Assembly (NCBI RefSeq): GCF_039566955.1
Contig: NZ_CP154796.1
Coordinates: 1,674,001-1,738,000, forward strand
Source of the DNA: Micromonospora sp. DSM 45708
GTDB taxonomy: Bacteria > Actinomycetota > Actinomycetes > Mycobacteriales > Micromonosporaceae
DNA: 64,000 nucleotides
Reading direction: 5' to 3'
The notes below the pieces were generated by a model. That model had not been told where the DNA came from and did not search any database. It worked only from the letters and a program-made list of their open reading frames with translations. Position numbers and translations under genes: made by a program. Each line of letters begins with the position of its first letter. Positions within the stretch are counted from its first letter, which is position 1. Below are positions 51,880-59,652 of this stretch, piece by piece.

Positions 51880-53606
51880 CGTACAGTTACCCCACAGTAA
51901 TCAGCGTCAGGCTTAGCCTCGACGCTGATTTTGTTTTCACCGGGGTTGTAGGTGAGAGCGAGCCGTAGCTCGCGGTAGACGGTGCTCTTGTCCTCGCTGC
52001 GGGCGTCGCGCAGGGTGGTGCGGAGGTCGTCGAAGCTGCCGACGAGGCGTCGGATGTCGTCCTCGGTGAGGCGACGGGGAGTCTGCGCTTGTGCTGCCGT
52101 TGCCGCGTTGCGTTGGGTGAGGGCGGCGGCGCGTTGGGCGTTGACCTCGGCCATCCAGCCGGCGACGGTGGCCGGGTCGCCTCCGGCGTCTGCGATGGCG
52201 CGGTACTGGGTGAGCTTGGCGTCGCATGCGGCAATGATCTTGTTCGCGGCGGTGATCTCTGGTGCGATGCTGCCGGGGCCGGCGTCGGGTTGAGCGGCGT
52301 GCAGCCGGCGGATCGTATCGGTCAGCCGATGCGGGGCGAACATCTTGAGTAGCCAGTTGTCGAGCGCGGGGACGATGTCTCGTTCCGCGACGTAGACGTT
52401 GCGGGGGTGCTGGACATGGTTGGCCAGGGCGTACTCGTTGGGGTAGCGGCACCGGTAGTACGCGGTCTCATGTGCCTGGTGGCTTTGCATCTTGCGTCCG
52501 CACAGCCCGCAGAGCATGAGACCACGAAGGATGTAGGGGCGGCGCGTCTTTCGTTGCCGGGTGCCGGTGCGGCCCCGACCGCTGGCCGCCATGATCGTCT
52601 GAACAAGCTCGAAGTCGTTGACGGTGACGAGCGGCGCATGCGCGATCGCGTCGGACCACACCCAGGCGGTCTTGTCGTTCCAGCGCATTCGGGTTTCGTA
52701 GCCGAGGGCGACGTCGTTGACGTCGAGGAGTACCTCGTCCTTGCGCTGTTTGTTCCACACTTGCCGGCCGGTGTAGCGGGGGTTGGACAGGATGTTCTTG
52801 ACGGCGCTCTTGGCCCAGCCTTCGCCGGTGCGGTGGGGGTTGCGGGCGGGGTCGGCGGCTGATGGTGACGGGATGCCGTCGCGGGTGAGGGCTTCGGCGA
52901 TGGCGAAGTAGCCGTTGTTGGCGAGGTACATGGCGAAGATTCGGCGCACGACGGGCGCGGTGGCCGGGTCGGGTTCGAGCTTGTGCAGGCGGCGGCCGTC
53001 GGCGGCCTTGCCCGGGTTGGGGTGCGGTCCGGCGTCGGCGAGGCGGTATCCGTAGGGTGGGCGCCCGCCGAGGAAGCGGCCTTCGATCTTGGCCTGGGAG
53101 GTCATCGCCGTGCGGACGCGGACCTTCACCCTGGTGCGTTCGCCCTTGGACATGCCGCCGAACACGCTCATGATCAGGTCATGCGCTTCGGACTCGGGAT
53201 CGATCGCGCCACCCACCTCTGGCACCCACAGGCCGACACCGTAGTGCGAGAAGACCGGCATGGTCAGGCTGTACTGGTTGCCGTAGAACGCGCGCTGGGG
53301 CTCGCCGATCACGACGGCATCGAAGCCCCGATTCGGGTCGGCGAGGGCGTCGAGCAGCCTGGCCGCTTGGGGCCGCCGCTTCCATGGCAGGGAGCGGGAC
53401 AGACCGATGTCGAAGAACTCGGCGACGATGATGCCGCCAGCCGGTTCGATGAGGCCGGTAGCGCGTGAGCGTTGCCAGTTCCTTGACGCTACGGGGTCCT
53501 GCTGGTCCTCGGTGGAGACGCGGCCGTAGAAAGCGAACCGCCGGTGTGCATGGCCGGCGAGAAGGGTAGCCGCCCTTTCTTCGATTCTGAGTACGTCGAT
53601 GGTCAC
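51861..53606 (-). CDS. Large serine recombinase (site-specific integrase)
   Basis: 581 residues. The N-terminal resolvase domain has the catalytic Ser31 in YGRVSTEDQQ, with Arg in SRSLPWKR and ERTRVKVR. The recombinase domain (~180-290: PYGYRLADAG, GIPSPS, AVKNILSNPRYTG) is followed by a zinc ribbon CGLCGRKM...YYRC near 390-415 and a helical coiled-coil region, the layout of large serine integrases. It catalyses attP x attB strand exchange. GTG at 53606 follows GGAAGG. Its last residues RVRGGT and stop are encoded by the complementary strand of tRNA-Leu, which is unusual: serine integrases seldom use tRNA genes. Confidence 0.92.
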   Translation of the reverse strand: MTIDVLRIEERAATLLAGHAHRRFAFYGRVSTEDQQDPVASRNWQRSRATGLIEPAGGIIVAEFFDIGLSRSLPWKRRPQAARLLDALADPNRGFDAVVIGEPQRAFYGNQYSLTMPVFSHYGVGLWVPEVGGAIDPESEAHDLIMSVFGGMSKGERTRVKVRVRTAMTSQAKIEGRFLGGRPPYGYRLADAGPHPNPGKAADGRRLHKLEPDPATAPVVRRIFAMYLANNGYFAIAEALTRDGIPSPSAADPARNPHRTGEGWAKSAVKNILSNPRYTGRQVWNKQRKDEVLLDVNDVALGYETRMRWNDKTAWVWSDAIAHAPLVTVNDFELVQTIMAASGRGRTGTRQRKTRRPYILRGLMLCGLCGRKMQSHQAHETAYYRCRYPNEYALANHVQHPRNVYVAERDIVPALDNWLLKMFAPHRLTDTIRRLHAAQPDAGPGSIAPEITAANKIIAACDAKLTQYRAIADAGGDPATVAGWMAEVNAQRAAALTQRNAATAAQAQTPRRLTEDDIRRLVGSFDDLRTTLRDARSEDKSTVYRELRLALTYNPGENKISVEAKPDADYCGVTVRVRGGT

Positions 53607-53712
53607 AGAACGTGCCTTCCGGTGTTGAGGGGTGCGCGTCCGCTGACCACCCGGGCATTGGGTAGCGCTGGACGCGCCATCGACCAGATCCACGCATACG
53701 GGGATGAAGAGA

Positions 53713-53889
53713 TCAAGCTTCCGTGGACTCGACCGGCCCCTGGCGACTGCTGGCAGACGACCGTTGCAGCAACGTAAGCAGCGCGCGGGCCACGGCGTCG
53801 GTCAGCTCCGGTTCGGTACGAAATTCGATGGTCGGCGCTGGTTTCGCCCCGGGTGGCGGAGCCGGCTTCTCGGGCGGGCGGTCACTCAT
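53713..53889 (-). CDS. Small proline-rich protein coupled to the methyltransferase
   Basis: 58 residues. A Pro/Lys/Ala-rich first half (RPPEKPAPPPGAKPAP) is followed by a helix LTDAVARALLTLLQ. No known family. The ATG overlaps the methyltransferase stop as ATGA, so it is translationally coupled as the third gene of the operon. It could be a small accessory or DNA-interaction subunit; that is speculation. It ends 107 bp before the integrase start, in the same direction. Confidence 0.6.
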   Translation of the reverse strand: MSDRPPEKPAPPPGAKPAPTIEFRTEPELTDAVARALLTLLQRSSASSRQGPVESTEA

Positions 53890-54815
53890 GAGGAAGCCCT
53901 CAGGATCACCACGTCTTCGTGCTGGACGAGCCACTGCGGATCGCCGGCGGAGATCGCGTCTCGGATGTTCTTCTGCTGAAAGAACGAGGCGCGGGGGATG
54001 ATCACACCGTTGCGGACGCCGCACATGAGGGCGATGCACTCCTCGACCAGTTCGAGGCCGGCGTTGATGCCGGCGGCGGCGACCATGCCGGGGATGTCGA
54101 CGAGTTCGCCGTGGCGGCGGTAGGGCCGGGCGGTGACGACGACGTGTCCGCCGGGCCGCAGCAGCGTGCGGCAGCCGGCGAGGATCGCGGTGAACCCGTC
54201 GGCGAGTTGGCCGTGGCTGCGGTAGGCGAGGTTGTCTCCGCCGCCGTACTTGTGATGGACCTTGTGGACCCTGCCGCGTCTCGGGCCAGGGGTACGGACG
54301 TGGCCGTGGGTGGACGATCCGTAGGGCGGTGAGGTGATCACGAGGGAGACCTGGCCGTGCAGGCTCGCTGGCAGCAGGGTCGGCAGGGTGGTCGAGTCAC
54401 CATGGTAGATCTCGCCCCGGCCCGGCGCCCCGGCCTGCACCGTGCGGCGGATGTTGTCCGCCGCCATGGCGACCCATTCGGCTTCGTACTCGACGCCGAC
54501 GCCGTGGCGGCCGAGGTGCATGGCTTCGACGACGGTGGTGCCGATACCAGCCATGGGGTCGAACACGACGTCGCCGGGGTTGGTGTAGGTGCGGATGGCG
54601 TACCGGGGGATGGTGGGCAGCATCTTGCCGGGGTGCGTCAACGACTCCGGGGTGTACCGGCCGCGCCGAAGGTCACGCGACGCGGTTTGACCGGTAAGCC
54701 AGACCGAACCGAGGTAGCCCGCGGCGAGCAGGGCCGCCAGTTCAGACGCGACGGAGCGCGACGGTTCCGAGTCGTGGGGTTCGGCATTGTGGAACGGCGG
54801 ACGAGGCTCAGGCAC
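53886..54815 (-). CDS. DNA methyltransferase (probable N4-cytosine or N6-adenine)
   Basis: 309 residues. Motif order is X, I, IV: HPGKM near 61-65, the AdoMet loop DPMAGIGTT at 86-94 and catalytic TSPPYG at 160-165. TSPPY, with Ser/Thr in place of the DPPY Asp, is common in N4-cytosine methyltransferases, but specificity cannot be settled. There is no restriction endonuclease nearby, so it may be a solitary methyltransferase protecting the element from host restriction or serving regulation. The GTG at 54815 is preceded by GAGGAG and overlaps the stop of the upstream partner by 8 bp. The longer ORF to 55091 is a shadow. Confidence 0.83.
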   Translation of the reverse strand: MPEPRPPFHNAEPHDSEPSRSVASELAALLAAGYLGSVWLTGQTASRDLRRGRYTPESLTHPGKMLPTIPRYAIRTYTNPGDVVFDPMAGIGTTVVEAMHLGRHGVGVEYEAEWVAMAADNIRRTVQAGAPGRGEIYHGDSTTLPTLLPASLHGQVSLVITSPPYGSSTHGHVRTPGPRRGRVHKVHHKYGGGDNLAYRSHGQLADGFTAILAGCRTLLRPGGHVVVTARPYRRHGELVDIPGMVAAAGINAGLELVEECIALMCGVRNGVIIPRASFFQQKNIRDAISAGDPQWLVQHEDVVILRASS

Positions 54816-55545
54816 GGGTGCTCTCCTCACCGGTGGCGGTGGTGCCGAACACGAGCAAGTCCCGGAACGCCGGGAGATGGCGGCCGTCGAGCAGACGTCG
54901 GTCCTTGTCGGCTTCGTCTGGTAGCTCCGGGGCAGTGCGCGGCTCGTGCTCGGGTAGCGGGACGAGGACCGCGGGGATGTGCTGGTGGTAGAAGAGCCCG
55001 ACAGCGCGGGCTGCGGCGATGACCGTCGTGCGGTGGCTAAACTCGCCCGGCCGAGCCGGGCCAGTGGTGAACCCGACGAGCAGGAACCCACCAGGACGCA
55101 GCAGGGGCCGCCAGGCGGTCATTGCCATGGCCGCGCTGTCGTAAGTAAGGGGCTGTGCCTCTTCGGGCAGGCTCGCCAGGATCAGGTCGACACCTGCATC
55201 ATGCTGACGCTCCGCTCGGCGTGGCCCGTGTTGAAAGGCATGCGGCAGGATTCGTAAGCGTGAGCCGTGGCGACTGGTGATCAGCTGGGCCGGCACTCGG
55301 CGCAGGTAGGCGGTCGCGGCGATGGCGACGGGGTGCGCGTCGAGATCGAGCACCACATCGCCCACGTGGGTGTAGCGGCGAATGAGGTAGGCGAGGTGGC
55401 TCGGGGATAGCCCGTGCCAGTGCGGCACTCCGGTTCGAGGTGCGCGGGGAAAGCGGCTGTGGGGAAGGAGCAGCCCGACCGGTACCGGCTGAGGCTGGTC
55501 ACCGGGTGTAGTGGAGTGGGACTTCGGCATGGGCGTGTGGGCCAC
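54808..55545 (-). CDS. Methyltransferase-like protein with degenerate motifs
   Basis: 245 residues. The layout copies the neighbouring methyltransferase: HGLSPSHLAYLIRRYTHVGDVVLDLDAHP (about 44-72) aligns by position with its motif X and I, but the glycine loop is replaced by DLDAHP. The catalytic tetrapeptide is replaced by ASLPE (124-128). Later, RPLLRPGGFLLVGF and a C-terminal strand fit the Rossmann fold. It probably cannot methylate alone and may be a DNA- or protein-binding partner of the active enzyme, as in heterodimeric methyltransferases. It heads the operon. The 37-bp dyad copy A ends 19 bp before its ATG. Confidence 0.65.
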   Translation of the reverse strand: MAHTPMPKSHSTTPGDQPQPVPVGLLLPHSRFPRAPRTGVPHWHGLSPSHLAYLIRRYTHVGDVVLDLDAHPVAIAATAYLRRVPAQLITSRHGSRLRILPHAFQHGPRRAERQHDAGVDLILASLPEEAQPLTYDSAAMAMTAWRPLLRPGGFLLVGFTTGPARPGEFSHRTTVIAAARAVGLFYHQHIPAVLVPLPEHEPRTAPELPDEADKDRRLLDGRHLPAFRDLLVFGTTATGEESTRA

Positions 55546-55564
55546 GTCCGCCGACGAGCGCTGA

Positions 55565-55601
55565 CACTAGGGGATTACAAATCCGGGCCTCGGATTGGAA
55601 A
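55565..55601 (-). promoter_or_regulatory. 37-bp dyad element, copy A, before methyltransferase operon
   Basis: Read on the minus strand it begins TTTCCAATCCGAGGCCCGG and ends TTGTAATCCCCTAGTG. It matches copy B (59391-59427) at 35 of 37 bases. The core AATCCG-N5-CGGATT is an inverted repeat. It lies 19 bp upstream of the operon's first start codon. The two copies have the same orientation relative to their downstream operons, which fits a shared promoter/operator. Confidence 0.7.
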
Positions 55602-55841
55602 GCGTGCCTCTGCCGAGCCGGGTGCCTTGCTCGACGCCGCCGGGTTGAACAAGATCTTCAACGGGTTGAACGCGCAGGTCCGAGCCGTCGGGGAACCGAC
55701 TGTCGGCGTACAGGCGCCAGTGCGTAGCCAGGTACGGTCCGTTGCTGTGGCTTTCAGGTCTGGATGAGTATGCGCCAGGTCCGGCGTGCCGAACCCCTCT
55801 CCTCCAACCTTCGCAGCTAGAGCCGTGGGATCCTCACATCT
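55602..55841. other. Intergenic region upstream of the cargo cassette
   Basis: 240 bp with no gene that I can support. It contains TTGAACAAGATCTTCAA (55645-55661), an outlying copy of the TGAACAAGATC box found repeatedly at 58111-58445, followed by GGGTTGAAC. It may carry the promoter of the rightward dioxygenase-like gene. Confidence 0.4.
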
Positions 55842-56429
55842 GTGCATGACGCCATCGAACGCTTAACTCATCTCGGCTTCGCGTGGGTAGATGGGCAGGC
55901 GCACCTGGCTGTGGTGGCTCGACTAGGCAGGGTAGGAACACCGGCGTTGCTGCGACCAAAGACGGCAGCTCAGGCTGATCCGTGGAGCTTGTCAGGTGTT
56001 TACGGGCTAGACGCGTTCCCGTGGCATACCGACGGCGCAATATCTGTATCACCGCCGCGGTGGTTGGCGATTCGTGCAGTCGAGATCTCAGGATCGACGA
56101 CTACTGAGTTACTAAGGCCCGATAGAGATTTATTGCAGGGTTTCAGGCGCACGGTGCTCCTCGCTAGGGACCGAGTAGGTCGGGCTCGCCATTTTAGTGC
56201 CGGGACCCCGGCGGAGGGCTATGTGCGTCTTCGTTGGGATCCACGGTCTTGTGACCCACGCACAGGAGTGTCAGTGGACGAAGTCGAACGTCACGGACCG
56301 ACCGAGGTCGTGGAGTGGCGACCGGGGCGGCTCCTTGTCATAGACAATGCTCAGATGTTGCACAGGCGCCCGGCCGTTACTGCCGGGAATTCCCGCGTAC
56401 TAGAGCGCACCTATATCTGGGAAGCATGA
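55842..56429 (+). CDS. TauD/TfdA-like Fe(II)/2-oxoglutarate dioxygenase-like protein
   Basis: 195 residues, shorter than typical TauD (~280). The facial-triad pattern is visible: WHTDGAIS with H62 and D64, and a distal H174 in QMLHRRPAV; R189 in LERTYIW fits the 2-oxoglutarate carboxylate ligand. The C-terminal RPGRLLVIDNAQMLH segment is typical of this superfamily. It should hydroxylate or oxidise an unknown substrate using Fe(II), O2 and 2-oxoglutarate. Three TTA codons (residues 8, 90, 97) and lower GC set it apart from the core genes and suggest separate acquisition. It is coupled by an ATGA overlap to the HEPN-like gene. No strong SD is seen. Confidence 0.62.
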   Translation: MHDAIERLTHLGFAWVDGQAHLAVVARLGRVGTPALLRPKTAAQADPWSLSGVYGLDAFPWHTDGAISVSPPRWLAIRAVEISGSTTTELLRPDRDLLQGFRRTVLLARDRVGRARHFSAGTPAEGYVRLRWDPRSCDPRTGVSVDEVERHGPTEVVEWRPGRLLVIDNAQMLHRRPAVTAGNSRVLERTYIWEA

Positions 56430-57364
56430 TGTGGGACTACGATTCCTTTATCGCGAAGTCGCGCCTTTACTTTCAGCGCGCTGAGAAACATCCTCGGGTC
56501 GACGACGACGTCTTCGCCCTCTGGCTTCTGCTCGGTCTGGAGTTTCTACTCCGGGCTCCATTGGCTAAGGTCAACAAGACTTTGTTGGCAGATATGAACC
56601 CGGATTCTATCATGCATGCTGCCGGCTTTCCGATGGGAGTAAACTCGAAGCCCACTTCTGTCGCCGCAAAGACGGTAATCACTCGGCTTGGCGTAATAAT
56701 CGGGGATTTTACAAAAGAGCGCCAGGATGATGCCACCATCCTAATAGGCATGCGGAACGGCGAACTGCATAGCAGTGAATCACCTCTGACGGTCGACGTC
56801 GCGCAGTGGCTCCCACAGTTCACGCGTGTTGTGGAGGTCATTTGCGTTTTCTTGGATATCGATTCTTTCGACCTTGTGGGACAAGAGCTCATCGAGCAAG
56901 GTCGCGCGCTGGTGGATGGTGAGGATCGGAAGCTGGCACATGAGATCCAGAAGCGTGTAGAAGCCGCTCGTGCTCGATACGGGCAATTGGCTGACCAGGA
57001 CCGCGTGGCACGTAGGGCGATGCTGCCTAGGCGCTCATCTACATGGCAATGGCCGGAAGTTCAGCCAGGTGACAGGTGGGCAAGCGCGGTGTACGAATTG
57101 GTCGATTGCTCCGCATGCAACGAGAGTGCCCCGCTGTTTCTGCGGGCGGTGCGATCGACCAACGAGCGTCTCGAGGAAGATGAGATTTACCGGGACATTG
57201 TGTATGTGGCAACGGAATTAACTTGCCTCATCTGCGATCTGGAGCTTCACGGCACGGCCGAGATTCGCTGCGTTGGCCTACAGCAGCAATATGTTCGCCA
57301 AGAAGTTGAGAGCATCCAAGAGCGCTTCATGAGCACGTATGAGCCAGACTATGGTAACGATTAA
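56426..57364 (+). CDS. HEPN-like protein with two CxxC pairs
   Basis: 312 residues with no similarity that I can name overall. The N-terminal helical half contains MRNGELHSS, giving R110-N-x3-H115, the R-x4-H motif of HEPN ribonucleases, in a helix-rich context. The C-terminal half has C228-x2-C231 (DCSAC) and C267-x2-C270 (TCLIC), a probable zinc-binding ribbon. HEPN RNases are common effectors in defence and toxin-antitoxin systems. The ATG overlaps the preceding stop as ATGA, so it is made with the dioxygenase-like protein. GC is low, with many AT-ending codons and a TTA (residue 265). The HEPN reading is by motif only. Confidence 0.55.
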   Translation: MMWDYDSFIAKSRLYFQRAEKHPRVDDDVFALWLLLGLEFLLRAPLAKVNKTLLADMNPDSIMHAAGFPMGVNSKPTSVAAKTVITRLGVIIGDFTKERQDDATILIGMRNGELHSSESPLTVDVAQWLPQFTRVVEVICVFLDIDSFDLVGQELIEQGRALVDGEDRKLAHEIQKRVEAARARYGQLADQDRVARRAMLPRRSSTWQWPEVQPGDRWASAVYELVDCSACNESAPLFLRAVRSTNERLEEDEIYRDIVYVATELTCLICDLELHGTAEIRCVGLQQQYVRQEVESIQERFMSTYEPDYGND

Positions 57365-57449
57365 AGCTTGAATGGTGACGAGTTATTGCAGGCGGAAGGG
57401 GGGCGCACTCATCTGCCGCTGATCGGGCGCGCGTTCGGTCACCTCGACG

Positions 57450-57827
57450 CTACCGCTGTCGAGCACCATCCTGATCAAGAAGGATCGATCTGAGTTCCCT
57501 CGCACTTGTGGTCAGCTGTTGGACCTGATCCCGTGAAAGCCAGCTGGCGACAGCTACCAGGCTGCCGATCTCCTGGCTCGTTCCGTAAGGTCCTTCCCTC
57601 GGGGAGATATCGTCGACCGACAGCCCCGCCATCACCAGGAGGTCGGCTACCGGCAGTTGCATCGCGGGCGCAATGTCTTGGAGAACTTTCACGCTTGGCG
57701 GGATAGCGCCACTGAGCAGTTGCCGGATGGTCGATTCAGCTCGGCCAGAGGCACGGCTCATCACTTGTGGAGTGAGGCGGCGGTTCGCCACGAGACCACG
57801 CAGGATCAATGCGAAGTCGCGGCTCAT
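57450..57827 (-). CDS. XRE-family transcriptional regulator
   Basis: 125 residues. The N-terminal Cro/C1-type helix-turn-helix (about 5-65) includes LTPQVMSRASGRAESTIRQLLSG and PSVKVLQDIAPAMQLP. The remaining ~50 residues form helices that may dimerise (VASWLSRDQVQQLTTSARELR). It is leftward and convergent with the HEPN-like gene (85-bp gap), while its promoter lies in the box-rich 57828-58547 region. It may be the element's repressor. No clear SD precedes the ATG. Confidence 0.82.
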   Translation of the reverse strand: MSRDFALILRGLVANRRLTPQVMSRASGRAESTIRQLLSGAIPPSVKVLQDIAPAMQLPVADLLVMAGLSVDDISPREGPYGTSQEIGSLVAVASWLSRDQVQQLTTSARELRSILLDQDGARQR

Positions 57828-58547
57828 CCGGACAGGCTAACGCGTTGGGCCATGCTGGTTGATCAACACGGCGCATCCCGGCTCACTGTCATGCCGCGAT
57901 CCGGCCGTCGGCCGGCCCTGCGTGCCCTAGCTGGGCGTAGGCGTTGGTACGGAGACCGGAGGGCCGATGGCCAGCGGGCACCTGTTCATCGGGGGATGCG
58001 GATCTTTGCACATCAGTGCGTATCTGACTCTGTAGTGGCATTCGTACGCCGACATCGGTGTTCGGCATCACCCGACCCGTGCGGGCGGACCGCTGATGCG
58101 ATCCCTGACATGAACAAGATCCGCGCTGACTGAATCAAGATCGTCATCTGCTGAACACGAGGCGCGGAACGCCTCGGAACCCTGAACAAGATCGTAACGG
58201 GTGTGAGCGCGCCCGGCGAGCGCCGCTCGTGGTCGCCCGCCTCAACCCCGTGGCCGCCTCTTGGCGGCGGGTGTTCAAGGGTGCCGTTCCGACGCGGCTG
58301 TGGTGGGCGCGCAGTCCCTTGAACAGTCTGACCACGGGTTGCACAACCCGGCTCGGGGCATCCGCCGGGTTGACGTCGGGCGGCGCATTGGCGGGTGCCG
58401 GCGACGGCGGGGTTGAACACGTTTCGAGACACCTTGAACAAGATCAGCAGTGTTCATGACCTGTTCAAAGGACCTGGTGGCGTGGTGGCACAGCGCCAAC
58501 CGGCACTCCCGTCGGACGGCGCACAGTCATCACGAGGGAGCACCACC
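57828..58547. promoter_or_regulatory. Box-rich control region of the element (possible origin)
   Basis: 720 bp without a convincing gene between the divergent regulator and the sigma-like gene. TGAACAAGATC occurs at 58111-58121, 58183-58193 and 58435-58445, all on the plus strand, with a one-base variant TGAATCAAGATC at 58131-58142. GTTCAAGGG (58273-58281) and CCCTTGAAC (58316-58324) form an exact inverted repeat, and further TTGAAC/GTTCAA half-sites are scattered to 58468. The array looks like iterons or operators; an origin of replication or transfer is possible. Confidence 0.5.
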
Positions 58548-59369
58548 ATGGACCGTCGTACCCCCGCTACCGATCCGGCCGTCGCCCGGCGCGGCGAGAC
58601 GCTGCTCAACGACATCGAGTACCGCTTCCGGCTGATGGGGCAGGGACCGAGCCCAATGTCGGTGGACGGCCGCAGCCTCGGTCACGGCCTGCCCCGTCGG
58701 GCCATCGCCCTGCCCGAGCTGTCCGCGATCCTGATGCACCCGTCCTGCGGTTACGCCGCCCGGGATACGGCGTGGCGGCTGCTTGTGCAGCGCGCCCGTA
58801 CCGGTGACCCGGCGTGGAGGGTCGGCGCGGTCGGCGTCGCGTTGCCGGGCTTGCGGTTCAAGGCGTATCTGTTGGCGAAGCTGTTCACCGCCGACGTGCA
58901 GGCCGCCATTGTCGAGCACTTTCTGCGTGCTCTCGGCACGGTCGACCCGGCGAAGCCGGGCGTGGTCGGGAACCTGCTGTCTGCCGCGTTCTCCAAGGCC
59001 CGCGCGGAGTTGCGTGAGCAGGAGCCGGCGTCGTCCGGTGCACCGAACCACGCTGCAGGGACGTCGCTGCCGCCGACCCCGTACGGCCACCCGGATCTCG
59101 TCCTGGCCCGCGCGGTCACCACCGGGGCAATCACCGTCCAGGAGGCGGAGCTGATCGGCGCGACGTACCTGGAAGAGGTCACCCTCACCGCCTACGCCGA
59201 ACGCTTCGGCCAGCCTCGCTGGAACCTGTACAAGCGGCGTACGGCTGCCGTCGCCCGGTTGAAGGCCGCGATCGAGTCCGGCGCGCTGTCCGATCTGTAC
59301 ACCGACGTGGTCAACGAGGCCACGGCGACGGCGGGCCTCGACGTGCCGACCGCTCGGAAGCGACCGTAA
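58548..59369 (+). CDS. Sigma-region-4-like regulatory protein of conjugative element
   Basis: 273 residues, basic and helical. Residues ~196-246 (VQEAELIGATYLEEVTLTAYAERFG followed by LYKRRTAAVARLKAA) look like a sigma-70 region 4 helix-turn-helix: acidic entry, turn before FGQ, recognition helix with KRR. The middle part (~70-135) is helical, with conserved-looking Leu/Ala. I do not see region 2, so it may be a stand-alone transcription regulator for the adjacent transfer operon. The ATG has GGGAG upstream; the frame starts earlier at 58395 but lies in the box region. Copy B of the dyad begins 21 bp after its stop. Confidence 0.5.
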   Translation: MDRRTPATDPAVARRGETLLNDIEYRFRLMGQGPSPMSVDGRSLGHGLPRRAIALPELSAILMHPSCGYAARDTAWRLLVQRARTGDPAWRVGAVGVALPGLRFKAYLLAKLFTADVQAAIVEHFLRALGTVDPAKPGVVGNLLSAAFSKARAELREQEPASSGAPNHAAGTSLPPTPYGHPDLVLARAVTTGAITVQEAELIGATYLEEVTLTAYAERFGQPRWNLYKRRTAAVARLKAAIESGALSDLYTDVVNEATATAGLDVPTARKRP

Positions 59370-59390
59370 GCAGGCTGCCTGAACTGCGGG

Positions 59391-59427
59391 TTTCCAATCC
59401 GGGGCTCGGATTTGTAATCCCCTAGTG
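59391..59427 (+). promoter_or_regulatory. 37-bp dyad element, copy B, before transfer operon
   Basis: TTTCCAATCCGGGGCTCGG followed by ATTTGTAATCCCCTAGTG, 35 of 37 bases identical to copy A read on the opposite strand. It lies between the sigma-like gene and the transfer operon, 225 bp before the pilin-like start. The 3' region (59428-59652) would be a long leader if transcription starts here. Confidence 0.7.
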
Positions 59428-59652
59428 CGGGACTCTTCCACGTAGGTGACCTTGTTCCGACCGGACCGCTGACGGCGCTGACACCCCGTACGGTCCCCGG
59501 CCCACCCGCCATCTCTGGTGAGGAGGACGGTCGCGCCGGTTGGCACTACAGGTCACCCACGAGCGTATCGTCCGGTCCCGCCTTCGCTACCCACTCGCGC
59601 ACTCACGCCCCGCTAAGGGCTGCGTCGGCGTGCGCACCGGAGGTGCCCAACC

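Noticed and set aside
58395..58547. N-terminal extension of the sigma-like protein
   Set aside because: It would run through the box-rich control region; the ATG at 58548 has a GGGAG site.
55565..59427. A transposon bounded by the 37-bp repeats
   Set aside because: No transposase lies inside and both repeats fit as promoter-proximal elements; kept only as an alternative explanation.
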